From Rhizobium sp. NLR16a (GTDB lineage: Bacteria; Pseudomonadota; Alphaproteobacteria; Rhizobiales; Rhizobiaceae): a stretch of 64,000 nt of DNA. The stretch spans positions 2,319,501 through 2,383,500 of the forward strand of contig NZ_CP072865.1 in NCBI RefSeq assembly GCF_017948245.1, given 5' to 3'. Below, piece after piece: positions 54,161 through 63,858 of the stretch. Under the pieces are notes generated by a model. It was not told where the DNA came from. It worked only from the letters and a program-made list of their open reading frames with translations, and ran no database searches. The translations under genes and the position numbers were made by a program. How positions within the stretch are numbered: position 1 is the first letter of the stretch; each line of letters starts with the position of its first letter.

Positions 54161-54793
54161 ATGTCTATTGAACTGGATGCTACTACCTATGTTCACGCTA
54201 AGCCGACGACCGCTCATTCCTATATCCTGCCGGCCGTTGTCGACGTTCTTGAAAATAGTTTCCACGAGGCAAACGAAACGGCGGTCTTTGATCTCGGCTG
54301 CGGCACCGGCGGCGCTGCCTCGGTGCTTGTGGAGAAAGGCTACGATGTCGTCGGCGTCGATCCGTCGGAGGACGGCATTGCGAAAGCGAAAGCGGTCCAT
54401 CCCGGTCTTCCGCTGGAAATCGGTTCCGGCTACGACGATCTTTCCAGCCGCTACGGGACCTTCGATGCGGTGATCAGCATAGAGGTCGTGGAGCATGTTT
54501 ACGACCCGAAGGCTTTCTCGGCGACCATGTTCGATCTGGTGAAACCGGGGGGCATCGCGGTCGTATCGACGCCTTTTCACGGTTACTGGAAAAACTTGGC
54601 TTTGGCGGTAAGCGGAAAGATGGATGATCATTTCATGCCGCTCAAGGAGCACGGCCACATCAAATTCTGGTCCCCGGGGACGCTCAGCACGCTGCTGCTC
54701 GACACAGGTTTCGAAGACGTCGACTTCGAATATGTCGGGAGAATTCCGCTTCTGGCAAAATCGATGATCGCAATCGCGCAAAAACCGCACTGA
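54161..54793 (+). CDS. Class I SAM-dependent methyltransferase
   Basis: A 210-aa UbiG-like class I methyltransferase. Motif I is AVFDLGCGTGGAASVLVEKG near residue 44, then VVGVDPSEDGIAKAKA for motif II, and FDAVISIEVVEHVYDP and LVKPGGIAVVSTPFHGYWKN complete the fold. The substrate is not known. The C-terminal motif GHIKFWSPGTLSTLLLDTGF resembles methyltransferases of surface polysaccharide and quinone pathways. The AGGAGGTG ribosome-binding site is close to ideal and fixes the start. It follows an AT-rich gap and precedes tRNA-Pro, so transfer is possible but not shown. Confidence 0.88.
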   Translation: MSIELDATTYVHAKPTTAHSYILPAVVDVLENSFHEANETAVFDLGCGTGGAASVLVEKGYDVVGVDPSEDGIAKAKAVHPGLPLEIGSGYDDLSSRYGTFDAVISIEVVEHVYDPKAFSATMFDLVKPGGIAVVSTPFHGYWKNLALAVSGKMDDHFMPLKEHGHIKFWSPGTLSTLLLDTGFEDVDFEYVGRIPLLAKSMIAIAQKPH

Positions 54794-54875
54794 CAACCCG
54801 TTCTCTACCGCAGCCAGGCACGCGCTGCACTCACCGTTAACGTGATGTTGTGACTAGGGTCTTCAAGGAGTTAAA

Positions 54876-54952
<77 letters not shown>

Positions 54953-55051
54953 ACCTGCCGAAACGGCTTGCATCGTTTAGTTTTTCGGCGCGTGCAATGC
55001 AAGCAGAAAAAACCTGCATCCGACAAAAAGCAAGCAGTTCGCTTGCAACGG

Positions 55052-55720
55052 TCAGATCGCGGCGACCTTCAGCCGACCTTCGGCGGTCTGGCGAGGCTGC
55101 CACGCCCGATAATTGGCAATCGAAAAATGCGGGGTTTCGAAAAGCGTGGCGTGGGTGTCGGTGATGACGGTGACGTCGGCGCCGGCGGCCTCCCCGGCAA
55201 GAATGCCGGCAACGGCATCTTCGAAGACCAGGCAGTTCGCGGGGTCGACCCCGAGGCGGCTTGCACCGAGCAGATAACCCTCGGGGCTCGGCTTGCCCGA
55301 TTTGACCGTTTCGCCGCTGACTATCACCTTCGGCATCGGGATGCCGGCCGCTGCCATGCGGCGCTCGGCGAGTTCGATCGGCGCCGAGGTGACGATCGCC
55401 CATCTGCCGTCGGGGATGGCGTTGAGGAAGCGGACGGCATCGGGGATTTCGACGATGCCGGAGACGTCCTCCATCTCCTCGGCCAGCAGCAGATCCGCCT
55501 CGTGCACCGGATCGACATCGGGCAAGCCGAGGCCGCGGATCACGTCGGAGGCACGGATGCCGTGGATCGTTTTCAGGAAAACTTCCGGCTCAAAGCCGTG
55601 GCGTCTTGCCCATTCGCTCCAGACGCGCTCGACGACGGTAATGGAATTCAGCAGCGTTCCGTCCATATCGAAGAGGAAGGCGTCATAGGATCTGTCGAGG
55701 ACGTCGTGGTGACCGGGCAC
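55052..55720 (-). CDS. HAD-family hydrolase, phosphoglucomutase-like
   Basis: A 222-aa HAD phosphatase of the beta-phosphoglucomutase subgroup. Motif I is FDMDGTLLNS near residue 18, giving the nucleophile and acid. The cap domain (RVWSEWARRHGFEPEVFLKT) is helical. Motif II is VTSAP, motif III is KPSPEGYLLGASRLGV with the lysine, and motif IV is VFEDAVAGILAG with the paired acids. The substrate is probably a sugar phosphate, unproven. The GTG at 55720 follows AAGGAA by six bases. The ATG at 55795 would add a proline-rich stretch. It follows the cellulose operon on the same strand. Confidence 0.88.
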   Translation of the reverse strand: MPGHHDVLDRSYDAFLFDMDGTLLNSITVVERVWSEWARRHGFEPEVFLKTIHGIRASDVIRGLGLPDVDPVHEADLLLAEEMEDVSGIVEIPDAVRFLNAIPDGRWAIVTSAPIELAERRMAAAGIPMPKVIVSGETVKSGKPSPEGYLLGASRLGVDPANCLVFEDAVAGILAGEAAGADVTVITDTHATLFETPHFSIANYRAWQPRQTAEGRLKVAAI

Positions 55721-55797
55721 GGGTGTTTCCTTGCGAGCACGAGGCAGTGGGGGCCTCTCCGGCAGGCGAGTAGCCGAGAGCAGCGACGGCGTCAACG

Positions 55798-58143
55798 TCA
55801 GTCGTTGACATCAGGATGCGTGACGTTGCGAACATCGGCCAGACCACGTGCGGCGTCGCGATTGCCGGTCGCAGCGGCGGCTTCGAAGATTCGCATCGCG
55901 TCATCGTACATTTTCAGATTGAGATAGCAGTAGCCGCGCAGAACCATCAGATCGATCCGCTCCTGCTGCAGTTGGGCGCGCTGATCGAGATAGATGAGGG
56001 TTTCACGGTAACGCCCCGCGTCGAAGGCCGACAAGGCGCGATCAGCGAGGATCGCCACCTGCAGTTCGGCAGCGCGCTGGCGGCTCTGCGGCGCCTTGGT
56101 TGCCGCAACGGCAGCATTGCCGGAAAGACCGGCGCGCAGATAGGCGAGGCTCTGACCATAGGCTGCGTCTTCGCGGATCTTGCGGACCGGGCTCTGCAAC
56201 GCCGTCTCGAACGCCGAGACCGCCTCCATCGGCCGGTTAATATCCATCAGGCACCAGCCGCGCGACAGCGCCTCGCCGGGCCCGAGTCGTGATGCGTCGA
56301 TGGTCGTCGAGCAGTCCCGCGCCTGGCGCGGACCGCGCTTGACAGTCACCGTCTGCATCGCCGGCCTTGCGGCGCGGATGGCGACTTCCGGTTCCGGCTG
56401 CTGCATAGCTTCCGGCTCGGCCGGAAGCGGCGCCATGGAAGCGGCCGAACGCTGCGGCGTCTCTACCGGCTGGTCCGGCTGCTGCGGCGCGAGCGGCGCC
56501 TTCGCGGACTGCGTATCGGCGCTCGATACCGACAAGGAAGTGTCCTGAAGATTGGCGATGCGCGCCGACCGGCCGGCCCAGCCGCGCTGGAGGTCGAGGA
56601 CACCCTTGCGGTCGTTCAGCTGCTCACGCGTGACGGCAAGGCCATAGGCGGACGGTTCGTCATCCGGTTTCCAGGCAAGCGCGGTTTCAAACCAGCGCGC
56701 GGCAGTCTGGAACTGGTTGAGAGAACGGGCATACCAGCCGAACTGCTGCGCCGTCGGCACATATTTCCGGGCGATGACCTCGGCTGCGATCCGATGAAGC
56801 ACGTCCTCGCTGAGATCGGCCGGCGGCTGCAGCGCCATCAGATTGGCGGTAGCGGCAAGATAGGTCGCGGTCGCATCATCGGAAACGGCGCGCCAGCGGA
56901 ACATCACGTCCTCGGCTTCCTGAGGCGCCTTGCGGGCGATCAGCGCCAGCGCCAACCCCTGCGAGGCGGCCGCCGTATCCTCCCTGTCGCGGGCGGCACG
57001 AAACCACTTTTCGGCATCGGCAGGATTGTTGCGGCGAAGCTGGTGCCAGCCGAGCAGCAGCGCATCGGAGGCCAGCCCCTGGCTTTCGGCGAGCTTTTCG
57101 AGGTGAGCGATATAATTCGGCGCGATGGCGAGCTTCGGATCGTCATTGCTTTCAGCGACGAAGCGTCGGGCAAGATTATCACGAATTGCATCGAATTCCC
57201 TGCTGCCGTCGACAGCTGGCTCTTCCAGCGCCAGCAGCGCCTGCATCGGCTGGTAGTCAAGCAGCGTCGAGGCTTTTTCGACCGTCGCCTGCCGTTCGGC
57301 AGCGTCGGTGCAGTTCTTCAGGATATAGGCATAAGCATCCTGCCCGCGCTGCGGCCTCTCCGTCCGGATGAAGGCCTCGGCGACACGCCAGAGCACGTCG
57401 ACCTCGCTGCAGGTGAGCAGGCTCGGCGTCGCGGCGGCGATATCGACCACGGTCGCATATTGCTTGAGGTCCGAAGCATTGATGAGGCGAGAGCGGGCTT
57501 CGGCGACACCAAGCCGCTCGAGCAGATCGGCCGGTGGCTCCCACCCGGCGTCGGCAGCCTGGCGGTCGGCGATCGCTTTGCGCAACTCCGCATAGCGGCC
57601 ATCGGAATAAAGCTTCCACATAGCCTCGAGCTGCTTGTCGCCGTTTTGCGGCACGGCAAGCGGATCGGCCGGCGGAACCCAGTTTGGATAAAGCGCCTGA
57701 AGGCGGGAGATTTCAGCCTGCAGGCGCACTTTGTCGCCGCGGCTGGCAAAATAGCGAAGCGCGCTTTCATCGACGGCAGGCGGCGCGGACGCGGCGGCCC
57801 GTTGAGGCGCTGGCGGATTGGAGACGATCGGCGGTGCGACCGGAGTCGGCTCTGCAGCTGTCCGGGGGACGTCGGGTTGTGGTGCTGGCTCACCGCTGCC
57901 CGGTGCCGGTGGCGGCGACGAAGTGATCGCTTCGATCTTGTCGGCGACGGTCTCGGCATTGAATTCGGAATTGCCCGCGGGAGCGTCGTCCGGCTTGATG
58001 CGACCCATCAGCAGCAGCTCCGGCGCCGGCCTGGCTGCAGAGCCGAGGCCTAAATTTTGCTGCAGGGCGCCACGATCCTTCAGCCCGGTGATGAGGGTCG
58101 CCACCACGACTGCCGCTGAAATCGCCACGAGAGAAGATTTCAC
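55798..58143 (-). CDS. TPR protein of the cellulose operon (BcsK-like)
   Basis: A 781-aa protein with one N-terminal membrane segment (residues 5-22, SLVAISAAVVVATLITGL) and a Pro-rich linker to residue 120. A long helical region with many Ala-rich repeats follows (for example YLRAGLSGNAAVAATKAPQS and AMRIFEAAAATGNRDAARGL), typical of tetratricopeptide arrays. It begins GTGA across the bcsZ stop codon, so translational coupling is likely. A GTG at 58149 is also possible. It lacks a beta-barrel. In other bacteria BcsC joins periplasmic TPR repeats to an outer-membrane pore. I infer that this protein takes the TPR part of that role, as proposed for BcsK-type proteins. Confidence 0.75.
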   Translation of the reverse strand: MKSSLVAISAAVVVATLITGLKDRGALQQNLGLGSAARPAPELLLMGRIKPDDAPAGNSEFNAETVADKIEAITSSPPPAPGSGEPAPQPDVPRTAAEPTPVAPPIVSNPPAPQRAAASAPPAVDESALRYFASRGDKVRLQAEISRLQALYPNWVPPADPLAVPQNGDKQLEAMWKLYSDGRYAELRKAIADRQAADAGWEPPADLLERLGVAEARSRLINASDLKQYATVVDIAAATPSLLTCSEVDVLWRVAEAFIRTERPQRGQDAYAYILKNCTDAAERQATVEKASTLLDYQPMQALLALEEPAVDGSREFDAIRDNLARRFVAESNDDPKLAIAPNYIAHLEKLAESQGLASDALLLGWHQLRRNNPADAEKWFRAARDREDTAAASQGLALALIARKAPQEAEDVMFRWRAVSDDATATYLAATANLMALQPPADLSEDVLHRIAAEVIARKYVPTAQQFGWYARSLNQFQTAARWFETALAWKPDDEPSAYGLAVTREQLNDRKGVLDLQRGWAGRSARIANLQDTSLSVSSADTQSAKAPLAPQQPDQPVETPQRSAASMAPLPAEPEAMQQPEPEVAIRAARPAMQTVTVKRGPRQARDCSTTIDASRLGPGEALSRGWCLMDINRPMEAVSAFETALQSPVRKIREDAAYGQSLAYLRAGLSGNAAVAATKAPQSRQRAAELQVAILADRALSAFDAGRYRETLIYLDQRAQLQQERIDLMVLRGYCYLNLKMYDDAMRIFEAAAATGNRDAARGLADVRNVTHPDVND

Positions 58144-59186
58144 AGACACTCCGGATGCTTCTCCCCGATATAGGCCAGCCCTAGCAGTTGAAGCGTGGAC
58201 GGAAAATAGAGTGTGGGTGCGAATTGCAGAGCCGAGACCGGCAGCCTGGTCCCGTCGACTACACAGGCCACAACATCGTTAACAATTCTATAACCCGGGT
58301 CCAGCAACACGGTCTTCGGCCGGCCTGTGGTCAGATCGATGGTGGCCGGAACGCCATTCTGCGACATCCCCATTCGCAGGCGGTTCAACAGCGCCTTATC
58401 CGTGATGCCGCCGCGCGCGAGATAGAGCGGGATGCGAAGGGCATTATAGGCAAATTCGGCATCGAAACCCTCTGCCGGTCGCGGTGGGCCACTGAGACTG
58501 ACCCATTCGGCAGGAAGCTTGCGCGGACCGAACTGCATCGTCTTCAACAGCGCTACGCCATCGTCCGACAGCTCTTTCCAGGCATCGGAGGGAGCAAGCG
58601 CCGCCATGACAGGCATTGCCTCGTAAATCCAGTAGGAAGGATTGACGACAGGACCGTCGTCACGATCGGCGGCTCCAAAACCTGCGCTGCCCGGCATCAG
58701 CAGGGTCCGGCCCGCCGAGCGGACGACGGCTTCGGCAAGCAGCGCCTGCGCCATGCGAGAGGCGGCGAGGATATAGTCGTTGCGCTTCCATGCGGTGCCG
58801 GCAAGCGCCAGAGCATAGGCGATCAATATGTCGCCATCCGAGGCATTATTGGTATCGGTCACGTGCGGCTTGACGTTGGGATCCCATTTCCAGACGGCCA
58901 GGCCATCGTCGCGCAACAGCAACTCGGTGCGGGTAAAATACCAGATCTGCTCGAAATCCGCGGGGCTTGCCGAGAGATAAGCGAGCAGCATGCCGTAGCC
59001 CTGCCCTTCGCTGTGGCTGATATTGCTGTTGCCGTTATCGATGATCCGGCCGCTCGCATCGAGAAACTTCGCCTTGTAGGCGGACCACGCATCGGCATTG
59101 ATCATCGCCTGCTGTGCGGCGGCGGACGGGCTTGCGGGGGCGAACGCAGCCGTCGCCGCAAGCAGAAGCACGCACCACCACCTCAT
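58140..59186 (-). CDS. bcsZ: Periplasmic endoglucanase BcsZ (GH8)
   Basis: A 348-aa family 8 endo-1,4-beta-glucanase that acts on nascent cellulose and promotes proper fibre formation. The signal peptide is VLLLAATAAFAPASPSAAA, cleaved near residue 24. The catalytic acid lies in SHSEGQGYGMLLAYLSAS (Glu60), and the second acid is in TNNASDGDILIAYALAL (Asp117). RIPLYLARGGI comes later in the barrel. The start ATG overlaps the bcsB stop codon in ATGA, and the downstream gene overlaps it likewise. Confidence 0.95.
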   Translation of the reverse strand: MRWWCVLLLAATAAFAPASPSAAAQQAMINADAWSAYKAKFLDASGRIIDNGNSNISHSEGQGYGMLLAYLSASPADFEQIWYFTRTELLLRDDGLAVWKWDPNVKPHVTDTNNASDGDILIAYALALAGTAWKRNDYILAASRMAQALLAEAVVRSAGRTLLMPGSAGFGAADRDDGPVVNPSYWIYEAMPVMAALAPSDAWKELSDDGVALLKTMQFGPRKLPAEWVSLSGPPRPAEGFDAEFAYNALRIPLYLARGGITDKALLNRLRMGMSQNGVPATIDLTTGRPKTVLLDPGYRIVNDVVACVVDGTRLPVSALQFAPTLYFPSTLQLLGLAYIGEKHPECL

Positions 59187-61615
59187 TTGGACCGACCCAG
59201 CGTTTTTAGCATGCGCGAGGTAGCGACGCCGATCAGCAGCACGAAGACGACGAGCAGCGAAGCATAGGAGAGGATGTTCGTCGACAACCAGTTAGCGGCG
59301 ATCAAGCGGTAATTGGCGATCGACCAAGGCGTGGACGCGACGAAATCGAAGCGGGTGACGGGCACGGTATCGATCTTGCCCGTCTTGCTCGAATAGGTGG
59401 TGATATGCCCGGACATCTGCGGCCAGTTCAGCTGACCGGTCAGCACCTCGAGCCCTTCGCGCAGATCCTTCGCCGAGGGTGCTGCCACCACGGTCCACGA
59501 ACCCTCTCCCAGGGGGCTGGAGCCCTGCGCAATCATGAGGGTGTCGGCGTTGGACGGGGTGAAGACCTTCTCGGCGACGGGGATGAACTGCAGCGAACTG
59601 CGGGTGATATCGAAATTGCGCCCCAGCCATTCACGGAAGGCAGTGATGCGGCTGCGCAAGATACCGCCGCCCACCTTGGAATTCCACTCCTCGAAGGCCG
59701 TGCCGGTATCGACGACGCCTGGCTGCGGGTCGGCGACGGGACGCCATGAGGCTTGGCTCGCCGCCGAGATGTTGGCCTGCGTCAGCGCGGTTGCCGGCAT
59801 CTGCGAAATCGAGCCGATAAAGATGGCGTCCCGATCGCCGATCGTATTCGGCGAAGCCACGGTTTCGACGGCGATCGGATGACCGGCCATTACCGCCATC
59901 TGACCAAGGAGCGTAGCGGCGGCCGAAAGCGTATCGGCATCGACGCGATCGATGAACAGCGGCGTCGGCTCCGTCGCCCAGCTGTAGGGATAAGCCGTGC
60001 CGGACATGGCGGCCAGGTTCGGACGCTGCCCGACGCGGGCAAAATCCGGAATGTGCACTTCGGAGGTGTCGAACAGGGCAAAACGGGGACTGGCGCCGGC
60101 GGTAGCACCGGGAGCGCAAGTTGTATCGTTTTTCGTCATCAGGATCGTCTCGATCCCAATCGTATTGAGGCCGGGTTTGAAGTGGCGCATCGTCACGCGG
60201 ATCGGCAGATGACGAAGAATGCCGCCGGTGGTCGAGGTAAGCGGTACGGTGGAGGCGATGTTGTCGTTGACGTAGATATCGATATGGCTGCCGGGCAGCA
60301 CATTGTCGGTATAGGCGGCATCGAGCAGCACCTTCGCCTCGCCATAGGCATTGGCATAGAAGTCGGCCGGCACGGCGACATTGAAACTGGCGCGCAACCG
60401 CCGGCCGGAAAATTCCGTGGTCTTCACGCCGAGTTGGGAGAGGGCGATGCTGGTGTCGGAAAAAACCAGCGGCGCATTCGGCGCGCTCCATCGCTCGGTG
60501 GTCAGTGCATCGCGGCGGACATCTGCGGACCTGTCCGTTGGCGACACAATGGTATCGATCGCCGAGGAAACCGCTTGCCAGGAGGGACCGCTGATCAGCA
60601 GCACGGGCGAACCGCTGCGCGGATCGATCACGAAAGCGGCCAGCGGCGCGCTTTCGGCGCCGGGCGGCAGGCTGGGAAAGAACGGCCGCAGCTCCGCGGC
60701 GGTCCCGACGAGGACCCCGAGCTTGCCAGGACCGGCGGCTGCAAGGGAGGCGGTGTTGAAGGCAAATATTTGGTTCGGCATGCTGCTCAGCACCGACAAA
60801 CCCTGTGCCAGCCGCAACAATGGCTTGGTCGTCCCCGGCTGCTCCAGCGCCGGGACGACGATATCGAACTCTGTCCTGCCGGCGCCATCGACGCCGATGG
60901 CGCGGATCGCGTCGGCACTCGAAAGCTCCGCGGCATTCCCGCCGGCAAAGCTCAGAAAGGTTCCGGCCGGATCGATATTCGACCATAATTCATAGGTGGA
61001 CTGGATGCTGCAATCGGTGCGATGGCGTTGCTCTGCCTGGAAGGTCACGAGATTGGCGCCCGGCTGCAGCAGGCCGGAGGGAACCTCGAAAGTGACGGCG
61101 GAAGAGCCGTCCGCCGAGCCGACCCGCTGCTGACCGATCGGACGATTGTTGAGATAGACGGTCAGCGCGGAAGCTTCAGGCGCGACGACGATCGAATTCT
61201 GGTAAGCGAAGGTGAAACTTGCCTTGGCGGCCGCCTGCTCGGGCGTCAGATAGACAGACCATGACCGGCGGTCAAATTCGCCGCTGAGGCTGAATTTCGA
61301 AAAGGGCACAAGATAACGCCTGCTATCGCGGTGGCGCGGCTGCGAAGCGGCATTCGCCGCCGCGCCAGGCTGAGGCGCCGGCGTCGCCGGCTGCGGCACG
61401 GCAGTGATCGGCGCGGGAACGGGCGCGGGCGTTACGGAAATGGGTGGCGTGACAGGTACCGGCGCCGCCGCTGCGGGCGGAGCGGGCGGCGTCAATCTCG
61501 GGGCGGTGGACCCACCGGGCGGCCGCTCGCCGGACATATCGAAGGGCGCCGTCTGCGCCTGGGTGACAGCGGGGGCATGCAACAGGAGAAGCGCGGCGGC
61601 GACGATCTTTCTCAT
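59183..61615 (-). CDS. bcsB: Cellulose synthase regulatory subunit BcsB
   Basis: An 810-aa periplasmic subunit anchored by a C-terminal helix (NILSYASLLVVFVLLIGVAT) that partners BcsA and guides the glucan across the periplasm. The signal peptide is IVAAALLLLHAPAVTQA. A long Pro/Ala-rich stretch follows to about residue 100. The BcsB body shows FAYQNSIVVAPEASALTVYL, VTFEVPSGLLQPGANLVTFQ and HFKPGLNTIGIETILMTKND. ATGA overlap with the bcsA stop codon fixes the start at 61615. A frame extended to 61783 lies inside bcsA. Confidence 0.95.
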   Translation of the reverse strand: MRKIVAAALLLLHAPAVTQAQTAPFDMSGERPPGGSTAPRLTPPAPPAAAAPVPVTPPISVTPAPVPAPITAVPQPATPAPQPGAAANAASQPRHRDSRRYLVPFSKFSLSGEFDRRSWSVYLTPEQAAAKASFTFAYQNSIVVAPEASALTVYLNNRPIGQQRVGSADGSSAVTFEVPSGLLQPGANLVTFQAEQRHRTDCSIQSTYELWSNIDPAGTFLSFAGGNAAELSSADAIRAIGVDGAGRTEFDIVVPALEQPGTTKPLLRLAQGLSVLSSMPNQIFAFNTASLAAAGPGKLGVLVGTAAELRPFFPSLPPGAESAPLAAFVIDPRSGSPVLLISGPSWQAVSSAIDTIVSPTDRSADVRRDALTTERWSAPNAPLVFSDTSIALSQLGVKTTEFSGRRLRASFNVAVPADFYANAYGEAKVLLDAAYTDNVLPGSHIDIYVNDNIASTVPLTSTTGGILRHLPIRVTMRHFKPGLNTIGIETILMTKNDTTCAPGATAGASPRFALFDTSEVHIPDFARVGQRPNLAAMSGTAYPYSWATEPTPLFIDRVDADTLSAAATLLGQMAVMAGHPIAVETVASPNTIGDRDAIFIGSISQMPATALTQANISAASQASWRPVADPQPGVVDTGTAFEEWNSKVGGGILRSRITAFREWLGRNFDITRSSLQFIPVAEKVFTPSNADTLMIAQGSSPLGEGSWTVVAAPSAKDLREGLEVLTGQLNWPQMSGHITTYSSKTGKIDTVPVTRFDFVASTPWSIANYRLIAANWLSTNILSYASLLVVFVLLIGVATSRMLKTLGRSK

Positions 61616-63804
61616 CCGGCATTGACCTTTGCCGCCCGCTGCTGCGCCTCCCGCTCCGGCCGCATGCTGCGGAAGAGGTAAACCAGGCCGCGGCTGGTCT
61701 GATAGAGCGACAGGCCGAGAAACCAGATGGTACCGCGAATGAGGCCCGGATTGCGGCGGCGCGATTCCTGGAACTGGGTCCACTGATCGGAATTGGCAAA
61801 CATCAGATCGGCGATGAGGCGATGATCAAGCGCGCTTTTCGGCACGTATTGACAGCCGACATTGCTGATATCGCCTGATGGCTCGATGTTGCGGACGATC
61901 AGCGGCAGGGTTTCCAGATCTGCGCCGCTATAGGGCCGGAAGCGCATCTCGCCGGGGGCGCCGACGAGCAGCTCATCGAGATGCTTGTTGAAGATATGCA
62001 GCCTTGCACCGTGGACGGAGACGTCCTCGATCGAGGCGGCATACCACTTGCCGTTGGCGTAAAACTCGCAGCGCCGGTTGACGCGGACGCGGCGGGACAA
62101 AGCGCGCTCGCCGCGTTCCGACACGACACCAAGCGCACAGCCGGCCATGATCAGATTGATGATGTTCCACGCGCCGACGACAAGCGTGACGTCGGCCTTA
62201 TAGGGCTCGGCATAAATCCTGTAGAAGGTGATGATCAGCGCGATGATCTGCACCGCAAAGATCACGAAGAAGGGACGGCTGATCTCCGACAGGCGGCTGA
62301 CGGCGATCGATTCGTCCTTGGCGGTAACCTTGAAGGTCGGCTTCCTCGGATTGAGCATCACCGAGACGACGGCCGGCAGCAGATGCACCGTCTGGACATA
62401 TTCGTAAAGCTCGGAAATCCAGGGCCAGCGGAAGGATCCGTAGAGGTAGTTCTGCATCATCAGATTCACGAGCATATAGGCAAGCGTATAGGCAAGGAAT
62501 TCACCGCCGGAGGCCGTGAAGATTTCCAGATCGAAGAACAGGTAGAAGAGCGGCGCAAACAGGAAGATCGTGCGCGGGAACGGAAAGAGCCAGAAAAGCG
62601 TGGATGACATATAGCACAGGCGCTGCGGGATCGACAGGCCGCGCTTGAAAAGCGGGAAGCGGAAGCGCAGGATCTGCATCATGCCCTGCGCCCAGCGGCT
62701 GCGCTGGCCGATGAAGCTTGCAAAGGTGGCCGGTTGCAGCCCGGCGATCAGCGGCTTGTCGACATAGATGCTGTTCCAGCCGCTGCCATGGAGAGCCAGC
62801 GCCGTCTCGCAATCCTCGGTAATGCTAATGCCCGAAAAGCCGTTCTGGGATTCGAGCGCCTTGCGGCTCAAAACCGCGGCCGAACCGCAGAAGAAGGCGG
62901 CATTCCATTTGTCGAGGCCGCGCTGGATGATGCCGTAGAACATCTCATTCTCGCTCGGCATCTTTTCGAAAGTGCGCAGATTGCGTTCGAGCGGATCGGG
63001 ATTGATGAAGAAATGCGGGGTCTGGACGAGAAAGAGCTTCGGGTCGTCTTCGAAATAGCCGACGGTCTCGATCAGGAAGTCGCGGGCCGGCGCGTGGTCC
63101 GCGTCGAAGACGGCGATGAGTTCGCCGGTCGAATGTTTCATACCATTGTTGAGATTGCCGGCCTTGGCATGCTCGTTGCGGTCGCGCGTGAGATAGGTGA
63201 CGTCAAGATCCTGGCAGAGCTGCTTCAGCTCGATATGGCGGGCCGCCGCCGCCTGCGCCTCGAGCAACTTGCCGGAATTGCGCTTCTGTAGGGTGCCGCC
63301 GTCGTCGAGCAGCCAGACATGCAGCTTGTCGGCCGGATAGTCCATCGCCTTGGCGGCAGCCAGCGTGTTTCCGAGAAGGCCGGCATCCTCGTTATAGGTG
63401 GGAACGAAGATATCGACATGCGGCAAGCGACCGGGATTGGCGGCACGCGACGGGCGCGGCGGGAGCGGCGTGGCAACGATGAAAAGGCTGAGCGCCAGCA
63501 TCGCGACGCTGTACATTTCGGCAAGGTAGAGCAGCAAGCCGGGAATGAAATTCTCAGGCTGATTCAGCGGCGGCAGCGTATTCGTGGTGCGCCAATAGAC
63601 GTAGCGCAGCACGATCGACGTGCCGAAGGCCAGCGCCACCAGGCGCCATGTCCCCTCGCCCTTCAGAATTTTAATCAGCGCCATCACCGTGACGACCGTG
63701 ATGCTGGTGATGAGCTGGGTCTGCAGATTAACCGGCAGAGTGATCAGCACGATCATACAGAGCGAAACAACGGCCCATATGAAGACACTGCGGGCTTTGC
63801 GCAT
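61612..63804 (-). CDS. bcsA: Cellulose synthase catalytic subunit BcsA
   Basis: A 730-aa inner-membrane family 2 glycosyltransferase that polymerises UDP-glucose into beta-1,4-glucan and translocates the chain. The catalytic set is complete: DDG at 167-169, DAD at 234-236, TED at 329-331 and QRSRW at 367-371. Eight or so hydrophobic helices flank it. The C-terminal PilZ domain has RVNRR followed by DVSVHGARL, the c-di-GMP-binding pair of motifs. AAGGAG precedes the ATG by six bases. It is the first complete gene of bcsA-bcsB-bcsZ-TPR, all overlapping. Activation by c-di-GMP is expected from the PilZ motifs. Confidence 0.97.
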   Translation of the reverse strand: MRKARSVFIWAVVSLCMIVLITLPVNLQTQLITSITVVTVMALIKILKGEGTWRLVALAFGTSIVLRYVYWRTTNTLPPLNQPENFIPGLLLYLAEMYSVAMLALSLFIVATPLPPRPSRAANPGRLPHVDIFVPTYNEDAGLLGNTLAAAKAMDYPADKLHVWLLDDGGTLQKRNSGKLLEAQAAAARHIELKQLCQDLDVTYLTRDRNEHAKAGNLNNGMKHSTGELIAVFDADHAPARDFLIETVGYFEDDPKLFLVQTPHFFINPDPLERNLRTFEKMPSENEMFYGIIQRGLDKWNAAFFCGSAAVLSRKALESQNGFSGISITEDCETALALHGSGWNSIYVDKPLIAGLQPATFASFIGQRSRWAQGMMQILRFRFPLFKRGLSIPQRLCYMSSTLFWLFPFPRTIFLFAPLFYLFFDLEIFTASGGEFLAYTLAYMLVNLMMQNYLYGSFRWPWISELYEYVQTVHLLPAVVSVMLNPRKPTFKVTAKDESIAVSRLSEISRPFFVIFAVQIIALIITFYRIYAEPYKADVTLVVGAWNIINLIMAGCALGVVSERGERALSRRVRVNRRCEFYANGKWYAASIEDVSVHGARLHIFNKHLDELLVGAPGEMRFRPYSGADLETLPLIVRNIEPSGDISNVGCQYVPKSALDHRLIADLMFANSDQWTQFQESRRRNPGLIRGTIWFLGLSLYQTSRGLVYLFRSMRPEREAQQRAAKVNAG

Positions 63805-63858
63805 CGACGCTCCTTCGAAATTGCTCCACCGGGCACCGTTCGGCCGCTGGCATTCTCG

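Noticed and set aside
56794..58053. 419-codon frame antisense to the TPR gene
   Set aside because: The TPR frame overlaps bcsZ in an operon and has a membrane anchor. The antisense frame has neither context nor domains.
59753..60988. Long frames antisense to bcsB
   Set aside because: They mirror bcsB codon structure, lack ribosome-binding sites and have no protein-like features.
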